Of a stretch of DNA of 64,000 nt, positions 26,664-35,758 are shown one piece after another. The position numbers and the translations under genes were made by a program. Each line of letters opens with the position of its first letter. Position 1 is the stretch's first letter. A model generated the notes under the pieces. The model saw only the letters and a program-made list of their open reading frames with translations. It was not told where the DNA came from and did not search any database. Source of the stretch: GSA-30 sp036384435 (GTDB taxonomy: Bacteria > Pseudomonadota > Gammaproteobacteria > Xanthomonadales > Rhodanobacteraceae); NCBI RefSeq assembly GCF_036384435.1, contig NZ_DASVMI010000080.1:16151-80150 (forward strand). The letters are read 5' to 3'.

Positions 26664-26991
26664 CCCGGCCGGTTATGCGGGCCTGGAGGACGGCGTGGAC
26701 TGGCATTGGGGTCGTATTCTTGTGGGTGCCGCGTTGTCCACAATGCTCGGCGTCGGCTCCGAGCTGGCCGTCTCGAACCAGGGCAGCGCCAACGGCAATA
26801 CGGTCATTGCGCTGCGCGACAGCTCGCAAGACACGGCCAATCAGGTCGGCCAGGAAATCACGCGCCGCGACCTCAGCGTCCAGCCGACGCTGACGGTACG
26901 CCCGGGGTTTCAGGTCAACGTGATGGTGAACAAGGATCTGGTGCTGCGGACGTATCAGCCGCTCTTTGTGCAGCAGGGACCGATGCAATGA
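26664..26991 (+). pseudogene. trbI: TrbI conjugal transfer protein, C-terminal fragment
   Basis: TrbI is the VirB10-like scaffold of the type IV secretion channel. Only the last ~108 residues remain: AGLEDGVDWHWGRILVGAALSTMLGVGSELA, then NQVGQEITRRDLSVQPTLTVRPGFQVNVMVNKDLVL, the typical VirB10 C-terminus. The fragment lies in the same frame as the upstream DUF932 remnant, so the deletion that removed the rest of trbI and all other transfer genes left an in-frame chimera. Confidence 0.8.
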
Positions 26992-27205
26992 GTGCGACGC
27001 GCAAGCTGCGGCTGGGACCGGTGCCAAAGAAAACGAAAGCATCAAGCTGACCTTCGTGTGTCCGGCCACGCTCTAGGCGGACCTCGACCGCTATGCAGCC
27101 ATGCACGCGCAGACCTACGGTGAGGCGGTCGATGCGACGACGCTGATCCCGCACATGCTGGAGGCGTTCATCGCGGGGGATCGGGGGTTCAGACGGGGTA
27201 GGTGA
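26988..27205 (+). pseudogene. DUF2274 protein, frameshifted and with internal stop
   Basis: A small DUF2274 gene normally follows trbI in Trb-type conjugative elements. The start overlaps the trbI stop by 4 nt (MSATRKLRLGPVPK). A frameshift near 27028 moves the rest (ESIKLTFVCPATL, then ADLDRYAAMHAQTYGEAVDATTLIPHMLEAFIAGDRGFRRGR) to another frame, and TAG at 27074 interrupts that frame. It is therefore not functional. Confidence 0.8.
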
Positions 27206-27254
27206 GACGACGCCCGACAGGCCCCGCGCGCGGCTGTGCCGAAGGGGTGAGAAT

Positions 27255-27332
27255 TTGGAAAAGTTGTTATTGTCGCATCTAGACTACGATTGGATGCGCC
27301 ATCTCAAATTGGCTTCTGCTTGGAAAAGTTGT
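27255..27332. promoter_or_regulatory. 13-bp direct repeats upstream of abiEi
   Basis: TTGGAAAAGTTGT occurs exactly at 27255-27267 and again at 27320-27332, 65 bp apart; the second copy ends 12 nt before the abiEi start. The region is AT-rich against its surroundings. AbiEi antitoxins autoregulate through repeats in their promoter, so these are plausible binding sites. Confidence 0.55.
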
Positions 27333-27344
27333 AGAAATCGTCGT

Positions 27345-28082
27345 ATGGCTACGACTACCAAAAGCAAATTAAATGCTCTCTACACCCGGCTGGCACCGGG
27401 AACGCCGCTGACCTCGGAGGACTTGGCGGCGTTGGGCATCTCTGCCGATCTGGCCGTCCACTACGTTCGGGCTGGCTGGCTCACGCGCTTGGCCCGCGGG
27501 GTGTATAGCCGTCCGAACGACACTCCAGCCCTCGATCCCAGCCTGCTACTGTTGCAGCGCCGGTTCGAGGGACTGCATGTTGGTGGCAAGTCGGCGCTGG
27601 ACTGGTATGGCGTGCGCCAGTACGTGTCGCAGCAGCCGATGCTGCGCCTGTACGGCTGGATGGCAGCGCGTCTGCCGGAATGGTTCACCGAACGCTTCCC
27701 GGCCGAGTACCACCGCAAGCGCCTGTTCGATGAGCAGCCGGACGCCTTGCTGCACGTTGGCCCGTTCGAGCAGCGCAGCGCGGCACCGCAGGTCTCGGCG
27801 CCGGAGCGCGCATTGCTGGAACTGTTGAGCGAAATCGGCGCGCGCCAGCCGTTGCAGGAAGCCCGCGAGCTCGTCGAGAGCGCGTACAGCCTGCGTGCCG
27901 ATGTGCTGGGCGAGCTGTTGCAGCACTGCACGAACGTCAAGACCGTGCGGCTGTGTTTGCAACTCGGCCGTGAGGCGTCATTGCCCTGGGCGGCGAAGCT
28001 CGACCCAGCCACGTTGCCGACGGGCAGCGACCGGCCCTGGGTGTCCCGATCGACCGACGGCTTGTTGGTGCTCAAGCCATGA
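27345..28082 (+). CDS. abiEi: Type IV toxin-antitoxin antitoxin AbiEi
   Basis: Antitoxin of the AbiE abortive-infection system. From ATG 27345 (MATTTKSKLNALYTRL) the 245-aa product has an N-terminal winged HTH (LTSEDLAALGISADLAVHYVRAGWLTRLARGVYSRP) and the AbiEi C-terminal domain (GGKSALDWYGVRQYV, later PERALLELLSEIG). The longer frame from 27255 would start inside the direct repeat and is unlikely. It appears intact although its toxin is broken. It overlaps abiEii by 4 nt (ATGA). Confidence 0.85.
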   Translation: MATTTKSKLNALYTRLAPGTPLTSEDLAALGISADLAVHYVRAGWLTRLARGVYSRPNDTPALDPSLLLLQRRFEGLHVGGKSALDWYGVRQYVSQQPMLRLYGWMAARLPEWFTERFPAEYHRKRLFDEQPDALLHVGPFEQRSAAPQVSAPERALLELLSEIGARQPLQEARELVESAYSLRADVLGELLQHCTNVKTVRLCLQLGREASLPWAAKLDPATLPTGSDRPWVSRSTDGLLVLKP

Positions 28083-28998
28083 AACAGACCTATCTCGATA
28101 CCGCACGCCTGCTGACGCAGGTGGCACCGCTGGTTTTCGTGGACGATACCTTTGCCTTGAAGGGCGGTACGGCCATCAATCTGTTCGTGCGCGATATGCC
28201 GCGCTTGTCGGTCGATCTTGATCTGGTCTTTCCCGACCACACACTGCCGCGCGACGAGGCGCTGGAACGCATCAACGAGGCTGTCCGGCAAGCTGCCGAG
28301 CGGTTGATGAAACGAGGGTTTCAGACGCATGCGCCAGCGGCAGCGGCAGGCGAAACAAAACTGCTGGCCGGCGCGATGCCATTCAGGTCAAGATCGAAGT
28401 GAACTTCGTGATGCGCGGGACGGTGCGACCCGTGGGCCGCGCTGCGCTTACGCCAGTCGCGCGCGACGTGCTGATGGCCGATCTGGAGATTCCGGTGGTG
28501 TCACTGGAAGACGTGTATGGCGGCAAGCTGGTGGCGGCGCTCGATCGGCAACATCCGCGTGACTTGTTCGACGTGATGCAGCTCTTTGCGCATGAAGGCA
28601 TCACGCCTGGTATCCGGCGCGCTTTCGTGGTCTATCTGTCGAGCAGTAACCGACCGATCCACGAAGTGCTGTTCCCGCCATTGCGGGACATCCAACATGA
28701 CTACGAGCACAACTTCCAGGGTATGACGAGCGAGCCAGTACCACTCGATGCGCTGCTTGCCGCGCGAGAACGCATGGTGCGTAAAATTCAGCAGGGCCTG
28801 GACGACAACGAGCGTCGCTTTCTGCTGTCACTGGCTACCGGCGAGCCTGAGTGGCCGCTGTTGGACATTGCCCATCTCGAACACTTGCCGGGTATCCGCT
28901 GGAAGCTGCACAACTTGGCGCAGTTGAAGCAGACCAATGCGAAGAAATTTTCCGAGCAGGCCGACTTGCTCGCCACACGGCTGTCTGCGTTGCCCTAA
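28079..28998 (+). pseudogene. abiEii: AbiEii nucleotidyltransferase toxin, frameshifted
   Basis: AbiEii toxins are nucleotidyltransferase-like enzymes that arrest growth during phage infection. The first frame (28079-28402) holds the NTase core GGTAINLF and SVDLDLVF. The second frame (from about 28372 to 28998) holds VKIEVNFVMRG, the EDVYGGKLVAALDRQHPRDLFDVM motif and the helical C-terminus. A missing base near 28365-28372 (in CTGCTGGCCGGCGCG) separates them. Unless ribosomes shift or this is a sequencing error, the toxin is inactive. Confidence 0.85.
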
Positions 28999-29097
28999 GC
29001 GCTGATTGATGATAAGTCGGCGCCTCGCAGATGGCTCTGTTTCCCGCGCCAGCAAATGGCGTGTTTTTCTGACTGTAAAAGCGACGGTAAAGACCTA

Positions 29098-29256
29098 TGT
29101 CGATCACAGCGAAACCCTTTAACCATGCGGGTCCAGGCGGTCTGTTGATGACCGAGTGGGAAACCTCGATGCATGCCGACGCACACCGGGCCGGTAAAGG
29201 TGCCGAGCATGTGCTGAAATTCTGCCGGGCAGAATCGAAGGCCGTGGGCCGGTGAG
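29098..29256 (+). CDS. Short ORF of unknown function, 52 aa
   Basis: ATG TCG ATC start, then residues such as GPGGLLMTEWETSMHADAHRAGKG and AEHVLKFCRAESK. I do not recognise it and the ribosome-binding site is weak. It lies between the AbiE remains and the AraC gene, close to where island sequence seems to end. It may be a relic of the conjugative element. Confidence 0.25.
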
Positions 29257-29285
29257 GCGGCATTTTCCAAGTGGCTGGCACGCGG

Positions 29286-30239
29286 CTAAATGGTTTTCTG
29301 ATTTTGCCCTGCTTCTCTTATTGTTTTTACATCTCGCATCGGCGGTGCCCCGAACAGGCGACGATATTCCCGAATAAACTGAGTGGCACTTTCGTAGCCG
29401 ACCTTCAGTGCCACCATGCCTACCTCCAGTTCCTCCTCCATCATCAGGCGGCGTGCCTCATGCAGGCGTAATTGCTTTTGGTATTGAATCGGACTCATGC
29501 CCGTGAGTTCATTGAAGTGGCGGTGCAGTGTCGACACACCCATGCCCGCCTTTTCGGCCAGTTGCTCAATCCGCAGGCGCTCACGGAAGTTTGCGTTTAG
29601 CCATTCAATGACCGTGGCAACCCTGTGGCCTTGCGACCCTAGCCGGACGATCCTTCTCAACCTGGCACCGCCGGGTCCAGACAGCAGGCGATAAAGGATC
29701 TCTTGATGAATAAGTTTGGAAATAAAGGCAATATCGCCGGGACGTTCCAGCAATCGCACGAGACGTGCCACGCAGTCCAGCATCGCTGGATCGAGTTTGA
29801 TCACAGCAAGGCACGTATCGCCGGGCGCATGGCTCGGTGTGTCGATATCGATCTCTGCCATGACTTGCCGGGCAAGATTCAGATCGAGGTCGATACGCAG
29901 TGCGGTATAGGGACGATGTGGACTTGCATCGGGAATCGCGATGATGCTGGGCAGTTCAACAGCCGTCAGTACAAAATGGTTTTCTTCGTGAAAAATAACA
30001 CTATCCCCGTTCGAAATACGCCGGCTGCCTCGCACGCATATGCACAAGCATGCTGCGTCGACTTGAGCTGTCGGGGGAACTGGAGTTGTGATACGTGCAA
30101 CGCTTAACCCAGGTACGGGAGTGCTGTGCCCGTGATGTAGTGCAGCAAAGCGTGCAATGACGGCTTCGATCTCATCGCGCTGACGCTCTGCGGGATTAGC
30201 CGGATAGGGGCGGGGCATGGCACGTCCACAGTGTTTCAA
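29286..30239 (-). CDS. AraC family regulator with AraC-type N-terminal domain
   Basis: 317 aa. The N-terminal cupin-like AraC_N domain (PGLSVARITTPVPPTAQVDAACLCICVRGSRR) would sense a small ligand. The C-terminal double HTH spans about 205-300 (RLRIEQLAEKAGMGVSTLHRHFNELTGMSPIQYQKQLRLHEARRLM and VGYESATQFIREYRRLFGAPP). It is divergent from an aldo/keto reductase and most likely controls it; this subgroup often sits beside such oxidoreductases. An internal ATG at 30218 (MPRPYPA) may be the real start. Confidence 0.88.
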   Translation of the reverse strand: MKHCGRAMPRPYPANPAERQRDEIEAVIARFAALHHGHSTPVPGLSVARITTPVPPTAQVDAACLCICVRGSRRISNGDSVIFHEENHFVLTAVELPSIIAIPDASPHRPYTALRIDLDLNLARQVMAEIDIDTPSHAPGDTCLAVIKLDPAMLDCVARLVRLLERPGDIAFISKLIHQEILYRLLSGPGGARLRRIVRLGSQGHRVATVIEWLNANFRERLRIEQLAEKAGMGVSTLHRHFNELTGMSPIQYQKQLRLHEARRLMMEEELEVGMVALKVGYESATQFIREYRRLFGAPPMRDVKTIREAGQNQKTI

Positions 30240-30394
30240 GCCTCACAGCTTGCCAGACGCTTGCACCATTGGCGACCTGATCCTCTCTCTGTAGAGAGGA
30301 TCAGGCAGTTATTCGGCAAGATCGGGCTACCGGATTTGTGGCGATGAAACGTACGCTCTCGGTTAGTCATATCTATCCCCTGATTGGAGCGCAG

Positions 30395-31432
30395 ATGAAA
30401 TACAACCGCTTGGGCAATACGGGCCTCTTCGTTTCCGAGCTGGCGTTCGGCGCGATGACGTTTGGAGACAACGCCGGGTTCGAGTCCATGGGAGGGCTTG
30501 GGCAGGACGATGCGAACGCGATGGTGCGGCGTGCCTTCGAGGCTGGGATCAATCTCTACGACACCGCTGATTTTTACGCGCTTGGAGACTCGGAACGCTT
30601 GCTCGGTGAAGCCCTGCGAAATCTCGGTGCAACGCGAGATAGCTATCTGATCGCAACCAAGGTGTTTGGCCCGATGGCGAAGGGGCCGAACGGGGCAGGC
30701 GCCTCGCGCGGACACATCATGGACTCGGCTAAGGGCAGTCTCAAGCGGCTGGGCATCGATCACATTGATCTTTATCAGATTCACGGCTTCGATCCCGCGA
30801 CGCCCATCGAAGAAACTCTGCGTGCACTTGACGATCTTGTGCGGCAAGGACACGTTCGATATGTAGGCGTATCCAATTTCGCAGCTTGGCAGCTTACGAA
30901 GGCACTGGGCATTTCCGAAAGACTCAACATCACGCGGTTGAGTTCGCTGCAAGCCTATTATTCCGTTGCAGGGCGCGATCTGGAGCGCGAGATCACGCTA
31001 CTGCTCGAAAGCGAAGGTGTCGGCCTCATTGTCTGGAGCCCGCTGGCCGGCGGGTTCCTAAGCGGCAAGCAGGCCCGCGGAGAAGGGGTTCCCGAGGGTA
31101 GCCGTGATTTGAACGCTCGTCCGCACATTGATTACGATCGGGGGTTCAACATCATTGATGTATTGCGTCCGATTGCCGAAACGCATGATGCTTCGGTCGC
31201 TCAAACCGCGCTCGCTTGGCTCCTGCACCAGAAGGTGGTGTCCAGCGTACTGATTGGAGCCAAACGAATGGATCAGCTAGAGGACAATCTCAAAGCTGCC
31301 GACATTACGTTCACTGAAAAAGATTTGGCTGCAATCGACGACGTGAGCAAGCTCCCTGCAGAATATCCTGGCTGGATGCTGGCGATGTGGAGCGCCATTC
31401 GTGCTGGCCAGTTGGCCGAGTCCAAGCGTTGA
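30395..31432 (+). CDS. Aldo/keto reductase
   Basis: NADPH-dependent carbonyl reductase with a TIM barrel, 345 aa from ATG 30395 (MKYNRLGNTGLFVSELAFGAMTFGD). The frame is open upstream to 30338, but the family N-terminus begins here. Catalytic Asp and Tyr are in NLYDTADFYALGDSE, with Lys in YLIATKVFG and the HIDLYQIHGFDP strand. The NADPH-binding end SSVLIGAKRMDQLEDNL is intact. Substrates are unknown aldehydes or ketones. It is divergent from the AraC regulator with 155 bp between starts. Confidence 0.9.
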   Translation: MKYNRLGNTGLFVSELAFGAMTFGDNAGFESMGGLGQDDANAMVRRAFEAGINLYDTADFYALGDSERLLGEALRNLGATRDSYLIATKVFGPMAKGPNGAGASRGHIMDSAKGSLKRLGIDHIDLYQIHGFDPATPIEETLRALDDLVRQGHVRYVGVSNFAAWQLTKALGISERLNITRLSSLQAYYSVAGRDLEREITLLLESEGVGLIVWSPLAGGFLSGKQARGEGVPEGSRDLNARPHIDYDRGFNIIDVLRPIAETHDASVAQTALAWLLHQKVVSSVLIGAKRMDQLEDNLKAADITFTEKDLAAIDDVSKLPAEYPGWMLAMWSAIRAGQLAESKR

Positions 31433-31753
31433 TATTGCTACCTTCGTTGTCACTTGAGGCACGCGGAGTCAATCCCTGCTGCTTAGGAAATCCGCCCATT
31501 CATCGCACGCGGTCAAGCTGCTGCCGATTTCCGGCCGAATTGCGAAGGGTCTCGATGGCGTGCAGCGAGCCCTATGTCGCTACTAAAAATCTCTTGCCCA
31601 TCTCGAAGCGCGCTTACTGTAATGAAGAGCTTCCAGAGTTACCTTCATTTGGTTCAACTGCGGTGGCGTGCTTCCCGGTAATCGTTACTCTTGCCCGAAC
31701 CTGGAGGACCCGTCACAGCATTAGGCCAATATTGCCGAAAACTGGCCGTCGGG
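31433..31753. other. 321-nt gap without a recognised gene
   Basis: Lies between the aldo/keto reductase stop and the convergent LysR gene. Short frames exist, but none shows family features or a good ribosome-binding site, and no clear terminator hairpin is visible. Confidence 0.5.
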
Positions 31754-32668
31754 TCATTTCGACTTGGCGGTCAATATGAGGGCGGTGAACTCGCTGGCGA
31801 TTCGGGCTGCAACGAAGTCCACGAAGACCCGCAGCTTCGGCAAAGGGTATTTGCTAGCCGGCCACAGTAGGCTGATCGATCCTCGCTCCTGGCTTTGCCC
31901 GGCCAGTAATTCCACCAAGTGTCCTTCGCCAATCGCACGCCGCACCGCAAAGGATGGCAAATACGCGATACCGCGCCCCCGCAATGCAAGGTCCAGTAGA
32001 GGGCTCATCATGTTGGCCGTGATCGTCACCGGCAATTCCGTGTCGGCGTCTAGGGGCCAACGCATCAACCTGCCAGTTTCCGGGTAGCGGTGGCGTAAGC
32101 ATCGATGCCTGTGCAGGTCTGAAGCGTCACGTGGCTTCCCATTTGCTTCAACGTAAGCAGGAGACGCCACAAAATGCCAACCGAAACTTCCCAGCGACCG
32201 ATGTGAAAGACGGCTATCCTTTGGTTCGCCCGAGCGGATGACGGCGTCGAAACCTTCATCAATGACCTCGACGAAGCGATCACTGATGTCGAGTTCAAGT
32301 TCGATCTGGGGATACGCCACGGTGAATTCCGACATTAACGGCAGCAGCAATGTCGGCTCGACCGGGACACTAACCTTGAGGCGGCCAGCGGGGGCTGCGC
32401 CGGCGTTCCCCAGTTCGGCCTGAGCGGCCTCCACCTCGCCCAGGATGCGGCGGCAGCGATCTAGAAACAGCAGGCCCTCGTCCGTGATCGTGATGGAGCG
32501 CGTCGAACGGTGGAACAGTCGCACGGACAATTGTTCCTCCAACTTTTGGATCGCCTTGCCTACCGCCGAGGGGGTCAAGCCAACGGTTTGGCCGGCAGCC
32601 TTGAAGCTGCGCTTGTCAGCGGCATGCACGAAGGCGCGCATGGCGCCGAGGCTCTCAATCATCGCCAT
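31754..32668 (-). CDS. LysR family transcriptional regulator
   Basis: 304 aa. The N-terminal winged HTH is typical (MRAFVHAADKRSFKAAGQTVGLTPSAVGKAIQKLEEQLSVRLFHRSTRSITITDEG), and the periplasmic-binding-protein-like effector domain follows. It belongs to the branch often placed next to quinone or flavin reductases. It is divergent from an Old Yellow Enzyme gene 97 bp away, which is probably its target along with the two SDRs downstream. Confidence 0.9.
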   Translation of the reverse strand: MAMIESLGAMRAFVHAADKRSFKAAGQTVGLTPSAVGKAIQKLEEQLSVRLFHRSTRSITITDEGLLFLDRCRRILGEVEAAQAELGNAGAAPAGRLKVSVPVEPTLLLPLMSEFTVAYPQIELELDISDRFVEVIDEGFDAVIRSGEPKDSRLSHRSLGSFGWHFVASPAYVEANGKPRDASDLHRHRCLRHRYPETGRLMRWPLDADTELPVTITANMMSPLLDLALRGRGIAYLPSFAVRRAIGEGHLVELLAGQSQERGSISLLWPASKYPLPKLRVFVDFVAARIASEFTALILTAKSK

Positions 32669-32701
32669 GGAGGAATTTTGCTCCGTAGTGAAAGTAATTA
32701 A

Positions 32702-32715
32702 AGAAAGTTTTCTTA
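32702..32715. promoter_or_regulatory. Palindrome between lysR and Old Yellow Enzyme
   Basis: AAGAAA / TTTCTT with a GT centre, in the AT-rich middle of the 97-bp divergent spacer. The position suits LysR binding, but the motif is short. Confidence 0.35.
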
Positions 32716-32765
32716 TATCACATGGGCATCTAGAGTGACGTCGTGTTCATTGCGAGGCACCTGTG

Positions 32766-33905
32766 ATGCCTGACCTTTTCAGTCCATTCGATCTTTCCGG
32801 CCTTTCCTTGCCTAATCGCATCGTCATGCCGCCGCTGACGCGGTCACGCGGCCCTGACGATGCAGCGACGGAGCGGGTCGCCCTTTACTACGCCCAGCGC
32901 GCGAGCGCAGGCTTGATCATCGGCGAAGGCTCACCGATCTCGAACGAAGGCCAGGGCTACCTCTACAACCCTGGCATCTTCACCCCGAACCAGATCGCCG
33001 GCTGGCGTCTAGTGACCGACTCTGTGCATAGCGTTGGCGGGCACATGTTCCTGCAGATTTGGCACGTCGGTCGCATTTCCCACACATCGATACAGCAAGG
33101 CGGCCAGTCACCCGTCAGTTCCACCGCTCGCGGTGCGGAGGGGGCGATGGCATTCGGACGCAATGCCGACGGCGAGGTGGGGTTCCTTCCGGCATCCGCG
33201 CCACGGGCACTGGCGACCGACGAGATCGGCAGGGTAGTGGCCGACTTCGTGCAAGCTGCTCGGAACGCCATGGACGCCGGCTTCGACGGCATCGAACTTC
33301 ACGCCGCCAATGGTTATCTCTTCGACCAGTTCCTCAATCCGCTCGTCAACGACAGGACAGACCGTTATTCGGCCGCCACCATGGAGGGACGGCTGAGGTT
33401 CACTCTCGAAGTCGTGGACGCCGTGTGCGCCGCAATCGGTCCTGCGCGCGTGGGGATCAGGTTGACGCCGTTCGGCGTCATCGGCTCCATGCCGATCTTC
33501 CCCGACAGCGAGGCGACCTACATGGCTCTGGGGCGCGCGCTTGGCGAACGCCGAATCGCCTACATCCATGTCATGGATCAGACCGGGTTCTTCAATACGC
33601 CCCAAGGCCAGCGCCCGACCAGCGACGCTATCAAAGATCTGCTTCGCCAGTGGCGGACGGCCGCACCGGGCATGGCATTGATACTTGATGGCGGTCTCAC
33701 AAAAGCGCGAGCCACCCAGTTGATCGAAGAGGGCGTGATCGATCTGGCCGGCTTTGGCCAACCGTTCATCGCGAACCCTGATTTGGTTGCTCGACTGCGC
33801 CACAACTGGCCTTTGAGCCCTGCGGACCGAGCTACCTATTACACGGGAGGTGCTCGCGGTTACATCGACTATCCGCCTTATCGCGCGGATGCGGCGCGAG
33901 CCTGA
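32766..33905 (+). CDS. Old Yellow Enzyme family alkene reductase (NemA-like)
   Basis: FMN-dependent ene-reductase of 379 aa, starting at ATG 32766 just after an in-frame GTG. Family marks: LFSPFDLSGLSLPNRIVMPPLTRSR, the FMN-binding QIWHVGRISH, the active-site GFDGIELHAANGYLFDQFLNP and the C-terminal GFGQPFIANPDLVARL. Such enzymes reduce activated C=C bonds, nitro groups and electrophiles such as N-ethylmaleimide. Two SDR genes follow on the same strand, so a small operon under the divergent LysR is likely. Confidence 0.92.
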   Translation: MPDLFSPFDLSGLSLPNRIVMPPLTRSRGPDDAATERVALYYAQRASAGLIIGEGSPISNEGQGYLYNPGIFTPNQIAGWRLVTDSVHSVGGHMFLQIWHVGRISHTSIQQGGQSPVSSTARGAEGAMAFGRNADGEVGFLPASAPRALATDEIGRVVADFVQAARNAMDAGFDGIELHAANGYLFDQFLNPLVNDRTDRYSAATMEGRLRFTLEVVDAVCAAIGPARVGIRLTPFGVIGSMPIFPDSEATYMALGRALGERRIAYIHVMDQTGFFNTPQGQRPTSDAIKDLLRQWRTAAPGMALILDGGLTKARATQLIEEGVIDLAGFGQPFIANPDLVARLRHNWPLSPADRATYYTGGARGYIDYPPYRADAARA

Positions 33906-33952
33906 GGCGGGCTCAACCGCCCATATTTAATGTTCAACGCAAAGGAATCATC

Positions 33953-34726
33953 ATGCCACGTTACGAAGAATTCAGAGGGCGCGTCGCGCTGATAACGGGA
34001 GCGGGCTCCGGCATCGGTCAGGCCGCGGCACTCGCATTTGCCAGCCAGGGCGCTCGTATCGTCGTTGCCGACGTGAATCTCGATGGGGGTCAGGCCACTG
34101 TTGGGCGTATTTGCGATTCGGGCGGCGAAGCGATCTTTATCCAGACGGACGTAAGCGACGCGACGCAGGTCGCGCGACTAGTTGACGCTGCCGTGCAGCA
34201 TTATGGGAGCCTCGATGTCGCCTTCAACAACGCCGGGATAACACAGAATTCGCAGCTTCTGGCCGACCAACCTGACGACACCTACGACCACGTCTTCGAT
34301 GTCAGTGCGCGTGGACTCTGGTTGTGCATGCGCGCCGAGATCCGCCAGATGGTCAAGCAAGGTCGAGGCGCGATCGTGAACATGGGATCGATGTCGAGTG
34401 TAGTTGGCATCGGCGGACTGAGTACCTACACCGCTTCAAAGCACGCCGTCCTAGGCCTGACGCGTGGCGCCGCCCTGGATTACGCCAAGCAGGGCATCCG
34501 CATCAACGCCGTTGGACCGGGAACCATCGATACGCCCATGATCGAGCGCTTCATCGAACTGGCCGGTTCGGACTCGGTGATGGATCCGATCCGCTCGGCC
34601 CATCCGGTAGGCCGTACCGGCCGGGCGAGTGAAGTCGCGGAGGCCGTGCTGTGGTTGGCTTCGGACGCGTCGAGTTTCGTCGTTGGTCACATGCTTATGG
34701 TCGACGGCGGCTATTCGGTGCAATGA
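33953..34726 (+). CDS. SDR family oxidoreductase
   Basis: Classical short-chain dehydrogenase of 257 aa. It has the TGAGSGIG cofactor loop at about residues 16-23, NNAG, catalytic Ser in MGSMSSV, YTASK (Tyr-x-x-x-Lys) and the C-terminal GHMLMVDGGYSVQ. Asp in VADVN after the second strand favours NAD(H). It lies 47 nt after the Old Yellow Enzyme and 47 nt before another SDR, so the three probably act together on one compound class. Confidence 0.9.
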   Translation: MPRYEEFRGRVALITGAGSGIGQAAALAFASQGARIVVADVNLDGGQATVGRICDSGGEAIFIQTDVSDATQVARLVDAAVQHYGSLDVAFNNAGITQNSQLLADQPDDTYDHVFDVSARGLWLCMRAEIRQMVKQGRGAIVNMGSMSSVVGIGGLSTYTASKHAVLGLTRGAALDYAKQGIRINAVGPGTIDTPMIERFIELAGSDSVMDPIRSAHPVGRTGRASEVAEAVLWLASDASSFVVGHMLMVDGGYSVQ

Positions 34727-34773
34727 ATACTCTAGCGCCCTGACGGCGCCTTTTTGGAATGAGGACCGAAGAC

Positions 34774-35601
34774 ATGAAAACCTGGTTCATCACTGGAGCC
34801 GCTCGGGGCCTTGGCCTTGAAATCGCACGAGCGGCTCTGGACACTGGCGATCAAGTCATTGCGACGGGTCGTGATCCTGATCAAATTTTGCGCGCCTTGC
34901 CAAGCTATGGGGATCGCCTGCATGCGGTCCGGCTAGACGTCACGCATGATACGGCCGAAAGCATTGCCGCAGATGCGGCCCGGTACTTCGATGGCGTGGA
35001 CGTGCTCGTGAATAATGCCGGGTACGGCCAACTCGGGGCTTTCGAGGAAGTCACTCGTCAGTCGGTGGAAAAGCAATTTGCCACCAACGTGTTCGGGGTC
35101 TTCGATGTCACCAGGGCCATTCTGCCAATTATGCGTCGCCAGCGCTCAGGTCACATCCTGACCATAGCCTCGATCGCAGGCATCGAAGGCTTCGAGGGTT
35201 CATCGATCTATTGCGCCACGAAGCACGCTCTTTCCGGATGGTCGGAGGGCGTCGCCAAAGAGGTCGCGACCTTCGGTATTCAAATGACGTGCGTCTATCC
35301 GGGCCGCTTCCGCACCGACTTCCTCGATGGCAGCTCGGTTCGCTATGGCGAGATCGTTATCAATGACTACGCTGCTTCTTCAGACGCCCGCCGCAGGGCG
35401 CTTGATAACGACAACCATCTGCAGCAGGGTGATCCCGCCAAGTTTGCACAGGCAATCTTGAAGTTGGTCATGAGCAGCCAGCCCCCGCTTCAGGTCGGCG
35501 CTGGCTCCGATGCCTACGCGGTGTTCCGCAAGAAGGCTGCTCAACTCCAGGAAACTGCCGAGCAGTGGAAGTCGCTCACGCTCTCGACCGACTTTGAGTA
35601 A
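34774..35601 (+). CDS. SDR family oxidoreductase, ketoreductase-like
   Basis: 275 aa from ATG 34774 (MKTWFITGAARGLGLEIARAAL); an in-frame upstream start at 34759 is less likely. Cofactor loop TGAARGLG, NNAG, catalytic SIAG and YCATKHALSGWSEG are present. ATGRD after strand 2 suggests NADPH preference. It resembles the SDR branch with MTCVYPGRFRTDFLDGSS, seen in many oxidoreductases of unknown substrate. It is the last gene of the Old Yellow Enzyme cluster. Confidence 0.9.
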   Translation: MKTWFITGAARGLGLEIARAALDTGDQVIATGRDPDQILRALPSYGDRLHAVRLDVTHDTAESIAADAARYFDGVDVLVNNAGYGQLGAFEEVTRQSVEKQFATNVFGVFDVTRAILPIMRRQRSGHILTIASIAGIEGFEGSSIYCATKHALSGWSEGVAKEVATFGIQMTCVYPGRFRTDFLDGSSVRYGEIVINDYAASSDARRRALDNDNHLQQGDPAKFAQAILKLVMSSQPPLQVGAGSDAYAVFRKKAAQLQETAEQWKSLTLSTDFE

Positions 35602-35758
35602 CGAATACTGCGTCGATTCGTGAAATGGACGCCGTCTGCCGCTTGGAAATTTTGGCCGGCAGTGTGCCAATGAAGCGCCGATACCCAGGCTGATGGCCTC
35701 CCACGGTTTTAAGTAGCGCGAGATTTGGGTCCAATCCCGTAACCGACGGTGATTGCAG

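Noticed and set aside
29140..29165. CCGAGTGGGAAACC as a copy of the guaA tail (attR)
   Set aside because: Matches the guaA end only over GAGTGGGA, which is too short, and it lies inside a small open frame.
14273..29256. CRISPR array or tRNA gene as island boundary
   Set aside because: Looked for regularly spaced repeats and cloverleaf-like sequence near the island ends; neither was seen.
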